NCBI GenBank assembly: GCA_014526335.1
Contig: JACTAT010000039.1
Span: 6,688,373 to 6,752,372 of the forward strand
Length of the DNA: 64,000 nucleotides
Reading direction: 5' to 3'
Source: Chrysaora quinquecirrha
Taxonomy: Eukaryota > Cnidaria > Scyphozoa > Semaeostomeae > Pelagiidae
A model generated the notes under the pieces. It was given only the letters and a program-made list of their open reading frames with translations, was not told the DNA's origin and made no database searches. A program made the position numbers and the translations under genes. Of this stretch, positions 14,101 through 26,100 are shown piece after piece; position 1 is the first letter of the stretch; each line of letters opens with the position of its first letter.

Positions 14101-17100
14101 CCACCAAGAGAGAATAATGATGTACTGAAATGCTCTCTTGCTGCTTGGGGTATGTGTTTTTTACTTCTTTTTATTTGACTTGAGATTTCTTGACTTTGCT
14201 TGTTTTAACTTAACTTCACACAACTGGACTTGTCGTTACTTGACTTGAATTGAATTGACTTCATTTTATTTAACCTTGTTTGCATTCACTTAATTTGGCT
14301 TGACTTTGCTTGGCTTGATTGAATTGAGTTGACTTACTTGACTTGACTTGACTTGACTTGACTTGACTTGACTTGACTTGACTTGACTTGACTTGACTTG
14401 ACTTGACTTGATTTGACTGGACTGAACTTAACTTGACATGACTTGACTTGACTTGACTTGACTTCACTTCACTTGACTTCACTTCACTTGACGTGACTTG
14501 ACTTGACTTGACTTGACTTGATTTGACTGGACTGAACTTAACTTGACATGACTTGACTTGACTTGACTTGACTTCACTTCACTTCACTTCACTTCACTTG
14601 ACGTGACTTGACTTGAGTTGACTTGGCTAAACTTGACTGGGCTTGACTTCACTTGACTTCAGTAAGCCTACATTCTTAGCTGTAGCCCATATGCTTATTA
14701 TATTCTTTTTAACTACAGGCTTGCCTGGAATAATTGTTGCTGCTGTTGCTGCATCGAGTCTTGATCATTACAGAGGAAAGCATTAGTAAGTTTCCGTCAA
14801 CCTTTGACTTGAATAAAATAATAAGACCCTGAACAAGAACCTGTAATTAGTCTAGATGCCTTATAATTAGTCTAAAGGCTTTCAGCTTCCTGCCTGGGTC
14901 CTTAAACTGTTTTCATCCCCAATACGTTCTCATTTTTCTCTCATTAAGAATCTCTTTTCATCAATATCTGGAAAAGTGTAAAAGCCTCCAACACTGCTTT
15001 GAGCTTGTATAAGAGCCCTTATTTTCCCCATAATTAAACCTTTCCATTTCGTTGTAGCTGCCGAGTAAATGGAACCCCATTCTATCTTGGTTTTCTGGCT
15101 CCAATCTGCCTTATTCTGCTCAGCAATTTATCCATATTTGCGATCATTATGTACAAACTGAGCACGCGTCCTACACGCAGCGTCGAACACAAGGAAACAA
15201 GTGAAGCGATGCAGCGCTTGAAACGTGCTTTTGGTATCATGATCCTGATGGGCCTCACTTGGATGTTTGGTGCTTTTGCTGTCAGTGATGTCCGCCTCGT
15301 TTTCCAGTATCTATTTGCAGTCTGCAATTCACTGCAGGGATTCGCTATCTTCATGTTCTATTGTTTGTCACAGAAGAATGTGAGAGACGCCTGGGTTGCG
15401 TTTATCACGTGTGATACAAGGAGTGAGTTGAAGATTCGCACTGATTCTTACTATGAACGAAGAAGATTATCGTCAGCTAGTCAGAAAACATCAACATTGC
15501 TGCCCAGGACACGGACGAATTCCTCTACTGTGGTATGTATGAGCAATTTGTTAAGGAAAACCTATCCTAATGCTTGCGATTCAAGATAACACACTGTTTA
15601 TTTAGGTAAGACGTCTTGCAAAGCCAGGCATATGTCGACCCCCGATACGATAGTAGTAACACCGATTAATTGTATCTGCCAACTTATGTCCACATGTCAA
15701 CAACTAGTCAGAAACGTATAGGGTACAGTTGATCGCAGTAGCAAGTGCACTCTGGTCGACTGCGACTGACGGAATCAGTTAACTAATCACAGAAGTAGAA
15801 CATGGCCAACTTTTTGGAACTGTGTTCCGACTTGTTGCCGTCACAAAGGAACTAGTCACCAACTACTTGCCAGAGGACCTACGTCGACAGGTCAGTTGCG
15901 ATAAATCAGTTCCAAAATCGCCGATTACCAGCAGGCACCTAGTTCTGACTGTCCGCAATGTCGACGTAAGCCTGGTGTCATACGTCTGGCTTTTTACATC
16001 GCAACGTAGGCCTTTCCCTTCCTTTTCCGTATTTGATTTCTTTCAGACCTTAATGGTAACATGATCTTCCCTTTTTCTTTCGAATGGGTAACTCGATGTC
16101 CGATCGCTTAGTAATTCATTTCTTATACTTTTTGTCAATTCGCGGAGAACCTCTATTTTCGCTTGTAAAGCCTTGCCCAAATGATCAAACATTGTCCGTA
16201 AAGCATTTGAGATTTGCTTGTAAAACAAATGCGTTTGGCCTCTTCTAAAACATTGCCTTTGAAACATATTTACTTGTGACAGGCAGACAGCGGTTTTGAA
16301 CTTTTGTCGAAAGTTAAAGCTATTTACTTTTGTTGATATAGAAAAGCTGCTTTTCAGAAATCTAAGTTGTTTTTTTACTTTAGATGATGAGACATGATTC
16401 AATGGAAAGTCGAATGCAAGACGTCCAAGCGATGCTAAGCGACCAAATCAAAATGCAGACAATACAAGAACTAGACATTGAAGATCGATACATCGAACAA
16501 TCAACAGCCAATCATATCGACGATGAGAATTACCCAGAACGACTTGCAGACGTCAACCTCGCTGTCAACATGGAACCCACAGTCTCAGTAAGCAGTGCCG
16601 AAGACGAGGCTAGCAAACTGGGCTCGCAAGTACCGCTTCAACCGTATCATTCGTATCGCGCGTTGAGTGATATCAAAGAAATGAATATTCTGCTGAGGCT
16701 TGCGGATAAGCGGAAATCGTCGTCGAAATCAAATGAAATGCTAGTGCGAAAATCATTGTTTATTGCTGGGTCTTCGCCATTACTACAACCCAAAGAAAGA
16801 ATGCGACCTGTAAAATCATGTGAAAACGTAAACAAGCCTAAACAGCGGACCGGCGAAACCATCGATTTTGGGACCTTGAGAATGAAGAAACCCACGCCAC
16901 AATGTGAAACGTACCCGCTCATTAATGTGGCATGCAGCTCAAGCGAGAATGCTGGCTCAGTCGAAATGACAAAATCCGCTGAAGCGTTACAGTTTCTGGA
17001 CAATGCTTGCGTCGATAGCAATACACTTGACTCGACATATAAAAACAACCTTGAAAGTTGCTTCAACACCCTCGAGTCGGATGGAAAAACCGTTGTTCCA

Positions 17101-18408
17101 GAGGAGCATATGTCCCAAAATGAGCCAGTTCAATGCAATGGTAATCAAAATTGCACTCTCAATGGTACGACTGGAAGCAAAGCTTCCAACACTGCACCCG
17201 ACATAATCGCACCCGACAAAGAGTCTGCCGACTTAATCGCACCCAACAAAGATTCCACCAATTTATTCGCACATGACAAAGGTTCTTCCGACTTTATAGT
17301 ACCCAACCTATTTCCTTCATATCAGAATCACGAACTTCAGAACTATCCAGCCGGAATGACCTCATCGCACGACAATATCGTACGCTGGCTGCACGACACG
17401 ACAGATCGGGATGAAGTCCCGAGCGACTCTAGCGATGAATACAGATCGTCAATGTGTTCGTCTATGAATGATTTAAACAGTAGTATACCCAGTTGTAGAT
17501 CAAGTGTCTCCAGTACTGCAAGCTCAAGGCCTAGGAGTAAACTGCGACCAAAAGTGACAGATTCCGCTCTAGGTAAGTCACGTTTGTATTAATTCTTGTT
17601 TTTTGAACTGCCTTTTCTTAAGCAGAGACATGGTACTATGCCCCAATCACTTGTCCAATGGAGATTCCCCAATCTGATCTCGGAATCCAAACTCGTCTCC
17701 CCAATTGTCAACTGTCAAATGAAGGGGACCCTTGAAAGGTTGCAAGAACATTTGTCGTTCTCAGGCCTAGGCCTAGGCGTTTTCTGCGCATCCTTTCTTT
17801 TGAACGCACTACGCTCATGAGGGCAAGGGAAACTTGACTTTGACATGTTACCTCTTGCCCAGTACCATTAATTTCACTTCAAATGGTTTGTGTTTCAGCT
17901 TGAGCTTTGGTGTTCCTTGTGAAAGATGCCTTGATAATTAGGGGCTCTTTTGCAGCAGTTTTGTTTATTACCTACCAAAATAGATCCTTCGGCAATTAAT
18001 TATTTTACGAGGTCGAAATGCTCTATCACAACACTCTATGTTATTGTTATTTTAGGGAGACTCATTGTTGGTCCTCTCCGAGGCTCCGTGCGAGGCTTGG
18101 AAGGTCAAGTCGACGAATCAGTGGTATCATACGATGATATGGTTGGAAATGGATCAGTGAATCACGTGTACAATATCAATGGAATGCCTCGTAACGATGC
18201 TCCTTCAGTGAAGTCAAGCACTCTATACGGCTCCGCAGAGTCAATTGAAAGCGATAAGGGACTATATAGTGAGGATGGCTACTCGGCTTCCGAAGAGGAA
18301 GGCAATTTACGAGATCGACAAATGCTTACGAGAAATCGACGAAGGACAAAATCAAAAAACGGCAGCTTAGGCCGGCCTAATGGATTCGTAAAAAGCGCGT
18401 ATGTTTAG
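1780..18408 (+). CDS. Adhesion G-protein-coupled receptor with discoidin, Ig and FN3 domains (5' partial)
   Basis: Cell-surface receptor, about 1,700 residues seen. Exons: 1780-1900, 2415-2628, 4657-4846, 5328-5468, 6132-6291, 6832-7134, 8275-8564, 9112-9413, 9690-9789, 10270-10511, 11505-11925, 12323-12368, 12619-12722, 13170-13297, 13887-14149, 14719-14785, 15058-15532, 16384-17572, 18056-18408. Domain order: discoidin 1 (lacks its third exon), discoidin 2 (4657-6291), I-set Ig (6832-7134, with Cys, Trp and YxC), FN3 (8275-8564), FN3 (9112-9413), Thr-rich linker, GAIN (10270-11925), GPS (12323-12722, ending CQCDHMTNF, with HMT as the expected self-cleavage triad), seven helices (13170-15532, TM6 LTWMFGAF), and a tail of about 515 residues ending KSAYV. 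Four exons (4657, 8275, 9112, 9690) each need one extra base in a homopolymer to stay in frame; with these, all phases match except where discoidin 1 lacks an exon. The ligand is unknown. No signal peptide is visible. Confidence 0.93.
2654..3320. repeat. Fold-back repeat (CAAACATTG family), intronic
   Basis: Starts TTAGGCC and has an inverse end GGCCAGGGCCTAA at about 3158-3170, with many alternating CAAACATTG and CAATGTTTG motifs between. A second partial copy continues to about 3320. It sits in the intron where the third exon of discoidin domain 1 should be. Short open frames here are repeat artefacts. Confidence 0.8.
4011..4535. repeat. Degraded DNA transposon remnant with CAGTGGCGTAGC end
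   Basis: The left end reads CAGTGGCGTAGCGGAGG and the right part GTCGGCTACGCTA, the inverse. GGGGCCCCTT occurs near both ends. No transposase frame is visible. A similar CAGTGGCGTAGC end occurs at about 24908. Confidence 0.45.
4311..4347. repeat. Perfect 17-bp-arm inverted repeat (hairpin)
   Basis: ATAGTCAATAGAAAACT and its exact reverse complement flank a 3-nt loop (ATA). The direct repeat GCAATATC borders the hairpin on both sides. Confidence 0.9.
4858..5310. repeat. TGATGA microsatellite, about 450 bp
   Basis: Trinucleotide tract in the intron splitting discoidin domain 2, with a duplicated block containing GACGGTGATTTTGTTGGTG. It makes spurious Met-, Ile- and His-rich frames on both strands. 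Confidence 0.95.
5985..6085 (-). repeat. Partial tRNA-derived SINE copy
   Basis: Resembles the better copies at 11163-11333 and 29119-29290: GAGATCTCGATCCTGGCTGTG, then a B-box-like GGGGCTCGAACTCC read on the + strand. Degenerate and truncated. Confidence 0.55.
7135..8274. other. Intron between Ig and first FN3 exons
   Basis: No coding exon recognised. About 7370-7410 is a G-rich low-complexity stretch. About 7620-7870 is a member of the CAAACATTG fold-back family, beginning GGCCCTGGCCAAA. Confidence 0.6.
8632..8705 (+). repeat. Partial tRNA-derived SINE head
   Basis: Starts CTTGAAGGTGCTTTGGCTAC, parallel to GAAGGTGCTGTGGCGTCGTG at about 20488. Truncated before the B box. Confidence 0.45.
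8728..8988. repeat. MITE-like element, copy 1
   Basis: About 260 bp, bounded by CTGGCTAAAC on the left and GTTTAGCCAAAG on the right, so the ends are inverted. It contains ACATGTCCTCTCGATGTCTC. A diverged copy in opposite orientation lies at 61806-62078. No transposase. Confidence 0.7.
10516..10670. repeat. Partial fold-back repeat in the GAIN intron
   Basis: Contains ACTTGCCAAACGATCAAACA and further CAAACATTG motifs. It runs into the minisatellite to its right. Confidence 0.65.
10676..11160. repeat. 24-bp-period minisatellite in the GAIN intron
   Basis: About 20 units of roughly TCTTCTTCAGGCATCTTCGG vary in length and sequence. A short outlier lies at about 11335-11415 beyond a SINE. Because the unit is a multiple of three it leaves open frames on both strands, for example a repeated MPEEEM on the - strand; these are not supported as genes. 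Confidence 0.9.
11163..11333 (-). repeat. tRNA-derived SINE
   Basis: On the - strand it carries a tRNA-like head, AAGGTGCTGTGGCGTCGTGG, a B-box-like GGGTTCGAGCCC and a tail ending CTGGCGCTAAAACACCATTT. Inserted within the minisatellite. Same family as 20486-20660. Confidence 0.8.
12046..12180. repeat. Partial fold-back repeat
   Basis: Half copy of the CAAACATTG family, with AGGCCTTGGCTGAACAATTA at the left and GTTTGGCCACGTCAC near 12121-12135. Confidence 0.65.
14170..14665. repeat. ACTTG pentanucleotide microsatellite
   Basis: Tandem ACTTG units, with an internal duplication containing ATTTGACTGGACTGAACTTA. Lies in the intron between the TM2-TM3 and TM4 exons of the adhesion GPCR. Confidence 0.95.
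15600..16383. other. Intron before the receptor tail exon; interspersed repeats
   Basis: About 15640-15990 is rich in ACTAGTC, AACTAGTCACCAACTAC and GTCGAC motifs also seen at 25510-25870 and 60185-60560, so it is probably a repeat family. About 16165-16270 is a short fold-back fragment (CCTTGCCCAAATGATCAAAC). No exon recognised. Confidence 0.5.
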
Positions 18409-20141
18409 GCTTTTTGGAAAGTTAGAAAATGAATTTAGCGTTGAGAACTTCTCCACGATTCCGTGCGTTTTTGCGTTCAAATCACGAAGTTGTTGTTCGA
18501 AGACATTGTGTTATTTTAAACATAAATATCAGGGACAAAATCAATGCAGTAAGCAAAAGATAAGTTGTTCCCCGCAATTTTAACAAACTATAGAGAGACA
18601 TTTATAGTAATTAAAATAGTAAAATTCTAACTAGCTATATATATGTTTTAAACCCCGACTGCAAAGTAAAATGCAAAATTTCCTGTTCTAAGGACGTTTT
18701 TACTTCTACAGAATCTATCAAATGCAAGACATTTTCATTTATGCATATTTTTTACGTATTAACAAAAAGACGCTTTTAAACCCCTTTCAAACTCTGAAAG
18801 GAACAATTAATTTTCTAAGCTGTTTGCAAAACTTTACTCCAGGACCTTGGCATTAGCGAAACGATCAAACGTTGTTTGTCAAACATTTGAGATTTGCTTT
18901 ACAAGCAACGTTTCTCAAACTTGGTCACAAAACATTGCTTGACAAGTAGAATTTAACAGCAAACATTTTCTACTTTCACAATAAAATATGTTTGACGAGC
19001 AATGTTTTGCAAGGTGGCGAAATGGTAAAACATTGTGCTTGAAAAACAAATTTCAAATGTTTGACAAACAATGTTTGGTTTGGGTAGGGCCTGAAAATTA
19101 ATGTTTTGTTGATTTACAAGCAAATGTCAAATGTTTTAATTAACAATGTTTGAGCGTTTGACCAGGACTAATCAAAAGACAATTTCTCCGCAAACTTATT
19201 TTTGAGTTATACATTTTATACGTCACTTGTTGCGAGGGGCAATTCACTCCTTGAAAGTCTCGCACACCTTTGCTGGAAGTCCTATTGTTTTCTCGGAAGT
19301 CCCTTGCAAGTCCTTTTGTTTTTATGGAAGTCTCGTACGCCTTTTTGCAGAGTGAAATGCCCCTCGACTTGTTGTTGTTTATTTATTTATTTTTATTCGT
19401 TTGTTTACTCACAAACACGCTGACTAGTCGTTCCTAGACTTGTGTTGCGCACAGAATCGTTCATATAAAATTGAATTTTAGAAATTTTAAACGATGATTT
19501 AGACATATATAACTAGATTTCAGCTCCCCCTGAATTTGACTTCAGTCTCTCGGAACTCGGAATTGATTATTAGATTATCAGGGGGTGATATCGTAGAAAT
19601 AATTATTACAAATAATAGGATATATTTCTAACCAGTATGGATTAGATGAAGTTGTAAAAAATTCGATTAAAATCGAGCCTGTTTGTTCAGTTGTTTATTT
19701 TTGAAATTTTGAAAGCGAAAGATTTCTTTTGTTTTTTGTACAATCTGCGACTGCGTCGAAGAGCCCCAGTTTGAAAGAATGCCCCCGATTTGTTCCCCTC
19801 TCCTCTTCTTCTGTATAATAACTCCCTTTGACCCATGTGGTTTAGACATGTGATACGTTTAGACCAATCAGCGCTCGGATGCTATTCGAATTCCATTCTT
19901 TTAAAAAATGGCGGTGAGTAAACATTCCAGGAATGTCAAACTGTAATGTAATTTTCTTACATTCTCAAGTGTGAACAGATAACAGAAAGCTGCGAAAGTG
20001 AACTGCAAACACATGCCAAGAAGACAAAATTTCTGGTATACGAAGAATTCATTCTCCCAGCCTAAGCCTGCACTCGAATTAGTCTGGTTGATGGTTAGGC
20101 CCATATAATAATTTTCACATCCTTCGCCACCCACAACAAGA
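18409..20141. other. Intergenic region, adhesion GPCR to DEPDC1-like gene
   Basis: No supported gene. It holds a fold-back repeat (about 18840-19170) and a segment at 19230-19360 containing GGCAATTCACTCCTT that recurs at about 44040-44115. The rest probably includes the receptor 3' UTR and the promoter of the next gene. Confidence 0.6.
18840..19170. repeat. Fold-back repeat, full-length-like copy
   Basis: From GACCTTGGCATTAGCGAAAC to GAGCGTTTGACCAGGACTAA, with alternating CAAACATTT/CAAACATTG motifs and complements between. Confidence 0.75.
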
Positions 20142-23100
20142 ATGGAAACATCGACAAGCTCTCCGTTCCAAGCAACAAAACTGGTAGGCCTAAATTACTT
20201 TTTGTTATTTAGTTTAAACTTTAACAGGCATACGTTAAGCTTGATTTTTGCTTTGTCATGCCTTGCAAATCTCAAAGCTGTAGGCTATGCAAGTTCAGTT
20301 CAGCAACCAGCAAGCATCATTCATGGCCTGGCAGTGGCGCGGCGGGCAATGGCAGACTAGTATGGGTAGGGTGTGGGCAGGCCTAACAGGGATGCAGGAC
20401 TATAATATAAAGCATTTGCAGATACAAATTCCAAAACAATTAACAGGCGAGGCAAGGCCTTGTTGATTAAGTGTTAAATGTTGAAGGTGCTGTGGCGTCG
20501 TGGTGTAATCCAGCTGACTCGTGGTGTCAGAAGCTCAGTGTGGTCAGGGTTCGAGCCCAGCCACGGTAGCGTCACGGCCAGGGTCGAGGTCTCAATTAGT
20601 TAACCTACTACTGAGATCCTAGCGACTGGCGCTAAAACACCATTTCACCTTCACCTTCACCTGAAATTCAATTGAATGCCAACTGGTTGCCAGGGTATGG
20701 AAGGAAAGAAGGCAATGTGCACAAAATGCCTTTTCAAGCGCTTAAAGCTGGTGGCTCAATGGTACAAAGTTTGATTTCTTGGCTCAAGAGGCACAGAGAT
20801 GCACATTGTTGAGGTCTCGAAATGTTGTTTTCTCTGAGAAGGGCTAAAATCAGAACAGGAGGGGTCAGATTAAAATTATCAAATGATGTGGGATGTCACA
20901 AGCACCCAACTGCCTGCAGTGGCTTCTTTCTGTCATTTAATTTGTAGAGACAATTTTGCTGCTCACTTTAACTCCAAAATACCTATTATTCTGAATGAAT
21001 GATGTCAAAATTCTATGGAAATGTCCCTTAAACATTTTATTCAAACAGTTTCATTTTGCTATGAGTCTGTATGAGATTATGATTATCATTTTCTGCAAAT
21101 ATATCCCAAATGTCCCATAGTCCCAAATCATGGAATCTCAGAAAATAAAGCAACAAAGTTTGAACAATTGTATTCTTTATAGCAAAAAAAAAGAAAAAGG
21201 CTTGTTACTTGAACTAGTTATTCTTAACCCCCCCCCCCTATCTGGCTTTTTCTGCACTTGCCAAGAAACTTTGCACAATTTTTGAATATTGCACTCTTTC
21301 CTCTGTCAATAACTTGTTCTGACATGATTTCCCCTGTAAGGGAAGAGAGCTGAAAACAGGGGGTCTGGCAGCACTTTCCTGACAAAGTTTTAATGAACTG
21401 ACCCTTAAGATATGATGATGCTCTGTTTTATGTTTTATGAGGCCCCTTTGACCTAAGGCCCTGGGGCAGCTTGCCCCCTGCCTTAGACTTATTACATGAG
21501 TCCCACTCTTTGCAAATTGCAAAAATACAACAACAAGTGGTTTGTTTGAGAGTCTAGCATAGACTCAATAGTCTAGCATAGACTCAATAACTATGGCTCA
21601 TGTAGTAAGTCTAACCTGCCAATGCCCAACCCCTCAGTGACCCTGATCACCAATTGCAGATACTGTATTTGCTATACAACGTGAACACTTTAAGAAGTTC
21701 ATATTTTGTTTGATGATGTTGAATCTGCTTCACAATGCCTGACTTTTCAAAATTTTTCTGTTTCTATTTCTATCAACCCTTTCAATGAATCCTTTATAGA
21801 TTGTTCTTTATTTTTATTTATTTATATTTTATTTTCAGTGGAATCAGATGATAAGGAATTTCCGAGAAGGAATTGAATTAAAAAAGAGAAGATGGAAAAT
21901 GAAATTGTATGAAAAAACCTTCTGTGGATCCGACGCTGTTGATTGGTTCCTACTTTACTTGAGGAGCAACCAGAAATTCGGTAATCACGTGACTCGAGCC
22001 CAGTCCAAACAGCTCTTGCAAAAGTTCCTAGAAAACGGTATATTCGAAGACGCGCGTGGGAAAGACGCAAAAACATTTGAAGATGATAATCATTTGTACA
22101 GATTCACAGAAAAGGCTGATGAAATTTGCCAAAATAAAAAAGAAATCGCCACACAGCGTTCAGTTACAAATCTAATACGTTCTGTGAGTATACGAAGAGA
22201 CAAGAATCCGAATTTGTCCACAGATTCCGACGGTGCCCCAAAGATCGTACGGAATCGGAATCTAAGGAGAGTTGCACGCTCGCAAAGCATGAGACAAGCG
22301 TTGATGTCGCCTAGGAACAGCTTGATCCCACGTGAGCCAATAGGCATCACTCCGCTGTCAAAGAATTTCACACAGTTCAAAATCGACTCTTCCAAGAAAT
22401 CGCCTGACAAAGACTCTAATGCGACAAGAGGATCCGTAGCAAGTTCAAACGCAAGTCAAAGTGAGGCTCAAGTTTTTAGCACTAATGAAAAGGAGAGCAA
22501 TCCCATAATGCAGCAGAACTATCCCACGATGCATCAGAAGAGAAATACGACAATACAGCAGAATGATGTCTCAGTGCAGCCAGGAGGCGATCCCATGGTG
22601 CACCAAAAGAATAATCCCACAATGCAACAGATCAATCCCATAATACAACAAGGACGCTATTTTATGGAACATGGAGGGAACGATCCCCCAGTGCATCAGA
22701 GCAATCCCACAACGCAGCAGAACAATCCCAAAATGCAACAAGGACGCTATTTTGAAACACAAGAAGGGAACAATCCCACAATTCAACAGAGCGATCCCAC
22801 AATGCAGCAGAACAATCCCACAATGCAACAGAACCAACTGGATTTGTCAATTGAGGAGAACTATTGCTCCATTCTTCAAGAAGCTGGTATCGATAATCGT
22901 GCGTTTATCGTGGAAGAAATGTCGCCCCTGGTCAGCACGTTTAGTCGTACACGATCTCTCAGAGACCCGAAGGCGATGAGATATAGGCATAAATTTGTTG
23001 TCAGTTGTGATGAGGAAGACTCCGTGTTTGAACCGAGTTTAAATTTGCACAAATCCTGCGAAGGTCGTTGAAAAGATCGAAGTCAATTAAGCAAGTTACT

Positions 23101-26100
23101 GGGATTAAATTCACGAAAACAGATCAATGTGGCAGTCCATCGAAGAAGATGAAAATAGATGGTAATGATAATGAGACAGCTGCTACTAAAGACAATGTTT
23201 TCTATGGTATTAATGATTCTGAAGTTGGTCAATGCAAAGCGAAGGTAAAGGCATTGAGAAAGTCTGGTAATAGTGAGAGTTCTCTTGGGCAGAGTAAAAC
23301 AGGAGTTATGATGCCGAAGAAAAGAGTCGATTCGATTTCGAGAGCAGAAACGCCTTTGGAGAATCCTTTCAAGGATACGACGCTTCTTGGGTAAGTTTTT
23401 CAAGTCAATTAAGGGTCGAATATGATTCAATATTTAGGCTTCTTTTAGACCTATTATATAAGTGGATGTTATCACTATTGATTAATTGCTGAACACTCAA
23501 ACCACGACGTATTGCAACTCAAGTGGACTGAAATTAGTTACCTGAAGTTAGACTTTCTAGCCGCTTTTATCGGATTTTAGAAAAAATATCTGTCTGAAGT
23601 GAAAAGCAACAAGTCTACTGAGTGAAAGAATTTAGGCGCGGTCTTTTACGAAAGCCTTTTACAGCACCATGACTCTAAGATCTTTCTGCGATGATTTGAA
23701 AGCCTAGGGACACCTCCCACTCAATTATTTGCGAAATCCATCGTTTTGGGCATAAAATAGCTGTTCTTCTGTTGTCAGTATTGTTCTAAAAACACAAACC
23801 CGTCCCCAAAAATTTTCTTTTAACAACATCATTGAAACAGACTGTTATCTCGTGTAGACATATTTTATTTTATACTAGTAACCGATGAGCCGATGATTTC
23901 GATCATATCTTGTAGGTTGGAGAGAGCTTTGGAAGTCGATAGCCTGGATGACTTCATCAACCTCACTGTAATGACGAATAATGAAATAGAGGCTAATATA
24001 AATACTGAGCTGAAAAGTGGTAAGTTGTGTTGCTAAGCTGTGAAGATATGAACAGGGGTATACCTTATTACAATTAAGTGCACCAAAATGAAACTGGCCC
24101 TATTAAGATTGGTCATCAGTCATTTGGTCCTGACCGTAGTTGAGTTCTTGATCCTAATTTGTTTTCATTTTTTCTTAGCTGAAATTCCAGAATGGGTCTT
24201 ATCAGCGATGAAATTCCTTGTGAATTGTAAGTTTTACAAGTTTGTATTTCTGGTTAAACTTGGTTGTAAATGTTCATAATCATTTCGGTAGCCGTTGCCA
24301 GGTAACTGTTGCTAGGTAACTGTTAAATGTTGCACCATCGCGACCTCATTTTGGTGTTGGCCTCAATTTGATGAGCGATAACTGAGACTTAGGTAATAAG
24401 CCTAGAGAGACCCCATCAAACTATCCCATTCACTGAAAAATATCATTTTCTTCTCTCCTTTGCAGGGCCTGATAAAGAGAACTCACAAAATGACAGCAGC
24501 CTGCCATCATATGAAGGCTTTGAAAGAGACGTCTTCCACGCTGTGCAGGACCATTATGAGAGCACTTTGAAGGAGCCTATTATGACGTTTAACCTCTTCA
24601 AGCTATTGGACCTCGCTTCAGGTTTGTAACCAATTCTGTCTTCCACCCATATCCTTTAGTCCATAGCGCTGGTTTCTTGAAGGGGGGTACTCCCATACTT
24701 GACCTGACGTCTCGTGGAAGTCACGGAACTAGTTTATTCTTTTCTTTTCTTATCAGACTGAAACTGTCAAGTTCATACAGCGTTACTGCTTTGTCATGGT
24801 TGCAAGATCAAAAGGCCGGAGGCTTCAGTACTTTCTGTTGTTGCGTCTTGTCCTGTCGCGTTTTGGTTCTACAGCATCTATACGGGGCTCTCCTTAAGGT
24901 GCAGTCAGCAGTGGCGTAGCAAAAAGGGGGAGGGAGAGGCAAGTGCTCCCGGGCGCCAAGTAATTTGAGACGCAAGATTGTAAAATTTTGTAATAAACTC
25001 AGATGATACTGGACAAATGGGTAAACCAAAAGCTTAGTGTTTTATTGACGGCATGGTAAAACCGATCAACAACTAAGTTTTTTTCTCTGTTACAGGTAAA
25101 ATTGATAAAAACTACACAAGAGCCATATTAATTTTTCAGTACTTGTGTCTGATTATTCCACCATGGAACAGAAAACAAATGTATCTTATTCTGCGATTCA
25201 TGGACAAAGTATCAAAGAATGCAGAGTTGAAGCTAAATGGTACATTGTCCAACAAAGAAGTGGTGAGTAATGTTTTCCCTTGAAAGAGTGAAATTAATAA
25301 ATTGTTAAAATTCACTCAGTAGGCCTTCCCACTCTTTGACAAAGTATTTGGAAAAACCCTTAATTTTAGAGGAATACGGCCTATTTTAGCGACATTCTAC
25401 TTTAATAACTCCATTAAAAACCATTATCAAATAGACTACGACAGCTTTATCTCAGTCAAAGCTCAACATGTCGTTCCTGTTTTTTTGGAAGTTCATCTCC
25501 CTTTTTGAGCCAAGCTTGTGATCGACATTGCGCGTCAACTGCTTGCTGATCGAAGATTTTTTGAAACTAATCTAATGCAGTTAATTAGTTGACATGATTG
25601 CTCTGGCAACTACTGGTTACCTGCAAGTCTGTGCACAGTTTCAAAAAATTGAGCACTTCTGCAATTCGTCGCCAACCGATTCCCGCCACACTCGACCTGG
25701 GCGTTCATGCGACTGCGATCAAATTTATCCTATCAGTTCTGAGTTGTTGTTGACGCGTGGACACAAGTTAGCAGTTACAACTAGTCGGCGTTTGATCAAT
25801 CATATCACATGGACAAAATAAGCTTTCTTTAGACTCCCATCCCTTGCGTCTGATCAAGTGACAATATGAGATTTGGGAAGGCCCACATCTGGATGTTGTC
25901 CCTTCTTTTGTTACTGAAACCCTTGGAGCTAAACTTGATTGCGTTTTCTTACAGGTTGTGAATTCACTTCATTCGATAATCGTTCGTAATAAAGAAATGC
26001 AATTCTCTGACAAGGATAAAGTGACGTCAAAAAAACTGTTACATTTATGATGGAAAATCATGAACACATTTTAAAAGTAAGTTGTGATCTGATTTTATAC

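Noticed and set aside
20486..20560. A functional tRNA gene
   Set aside because: A and B boxes are present but the cloverleaf is poor and the sequence continues into a SINE body present in several copies.
4657..26076. Adhesion GPCR and DEPDC1-like genes as pseudogenes
   Set aside because: Their frame breaks are all single missing bases in short runs; repair restores conserved motifs and splice phases.
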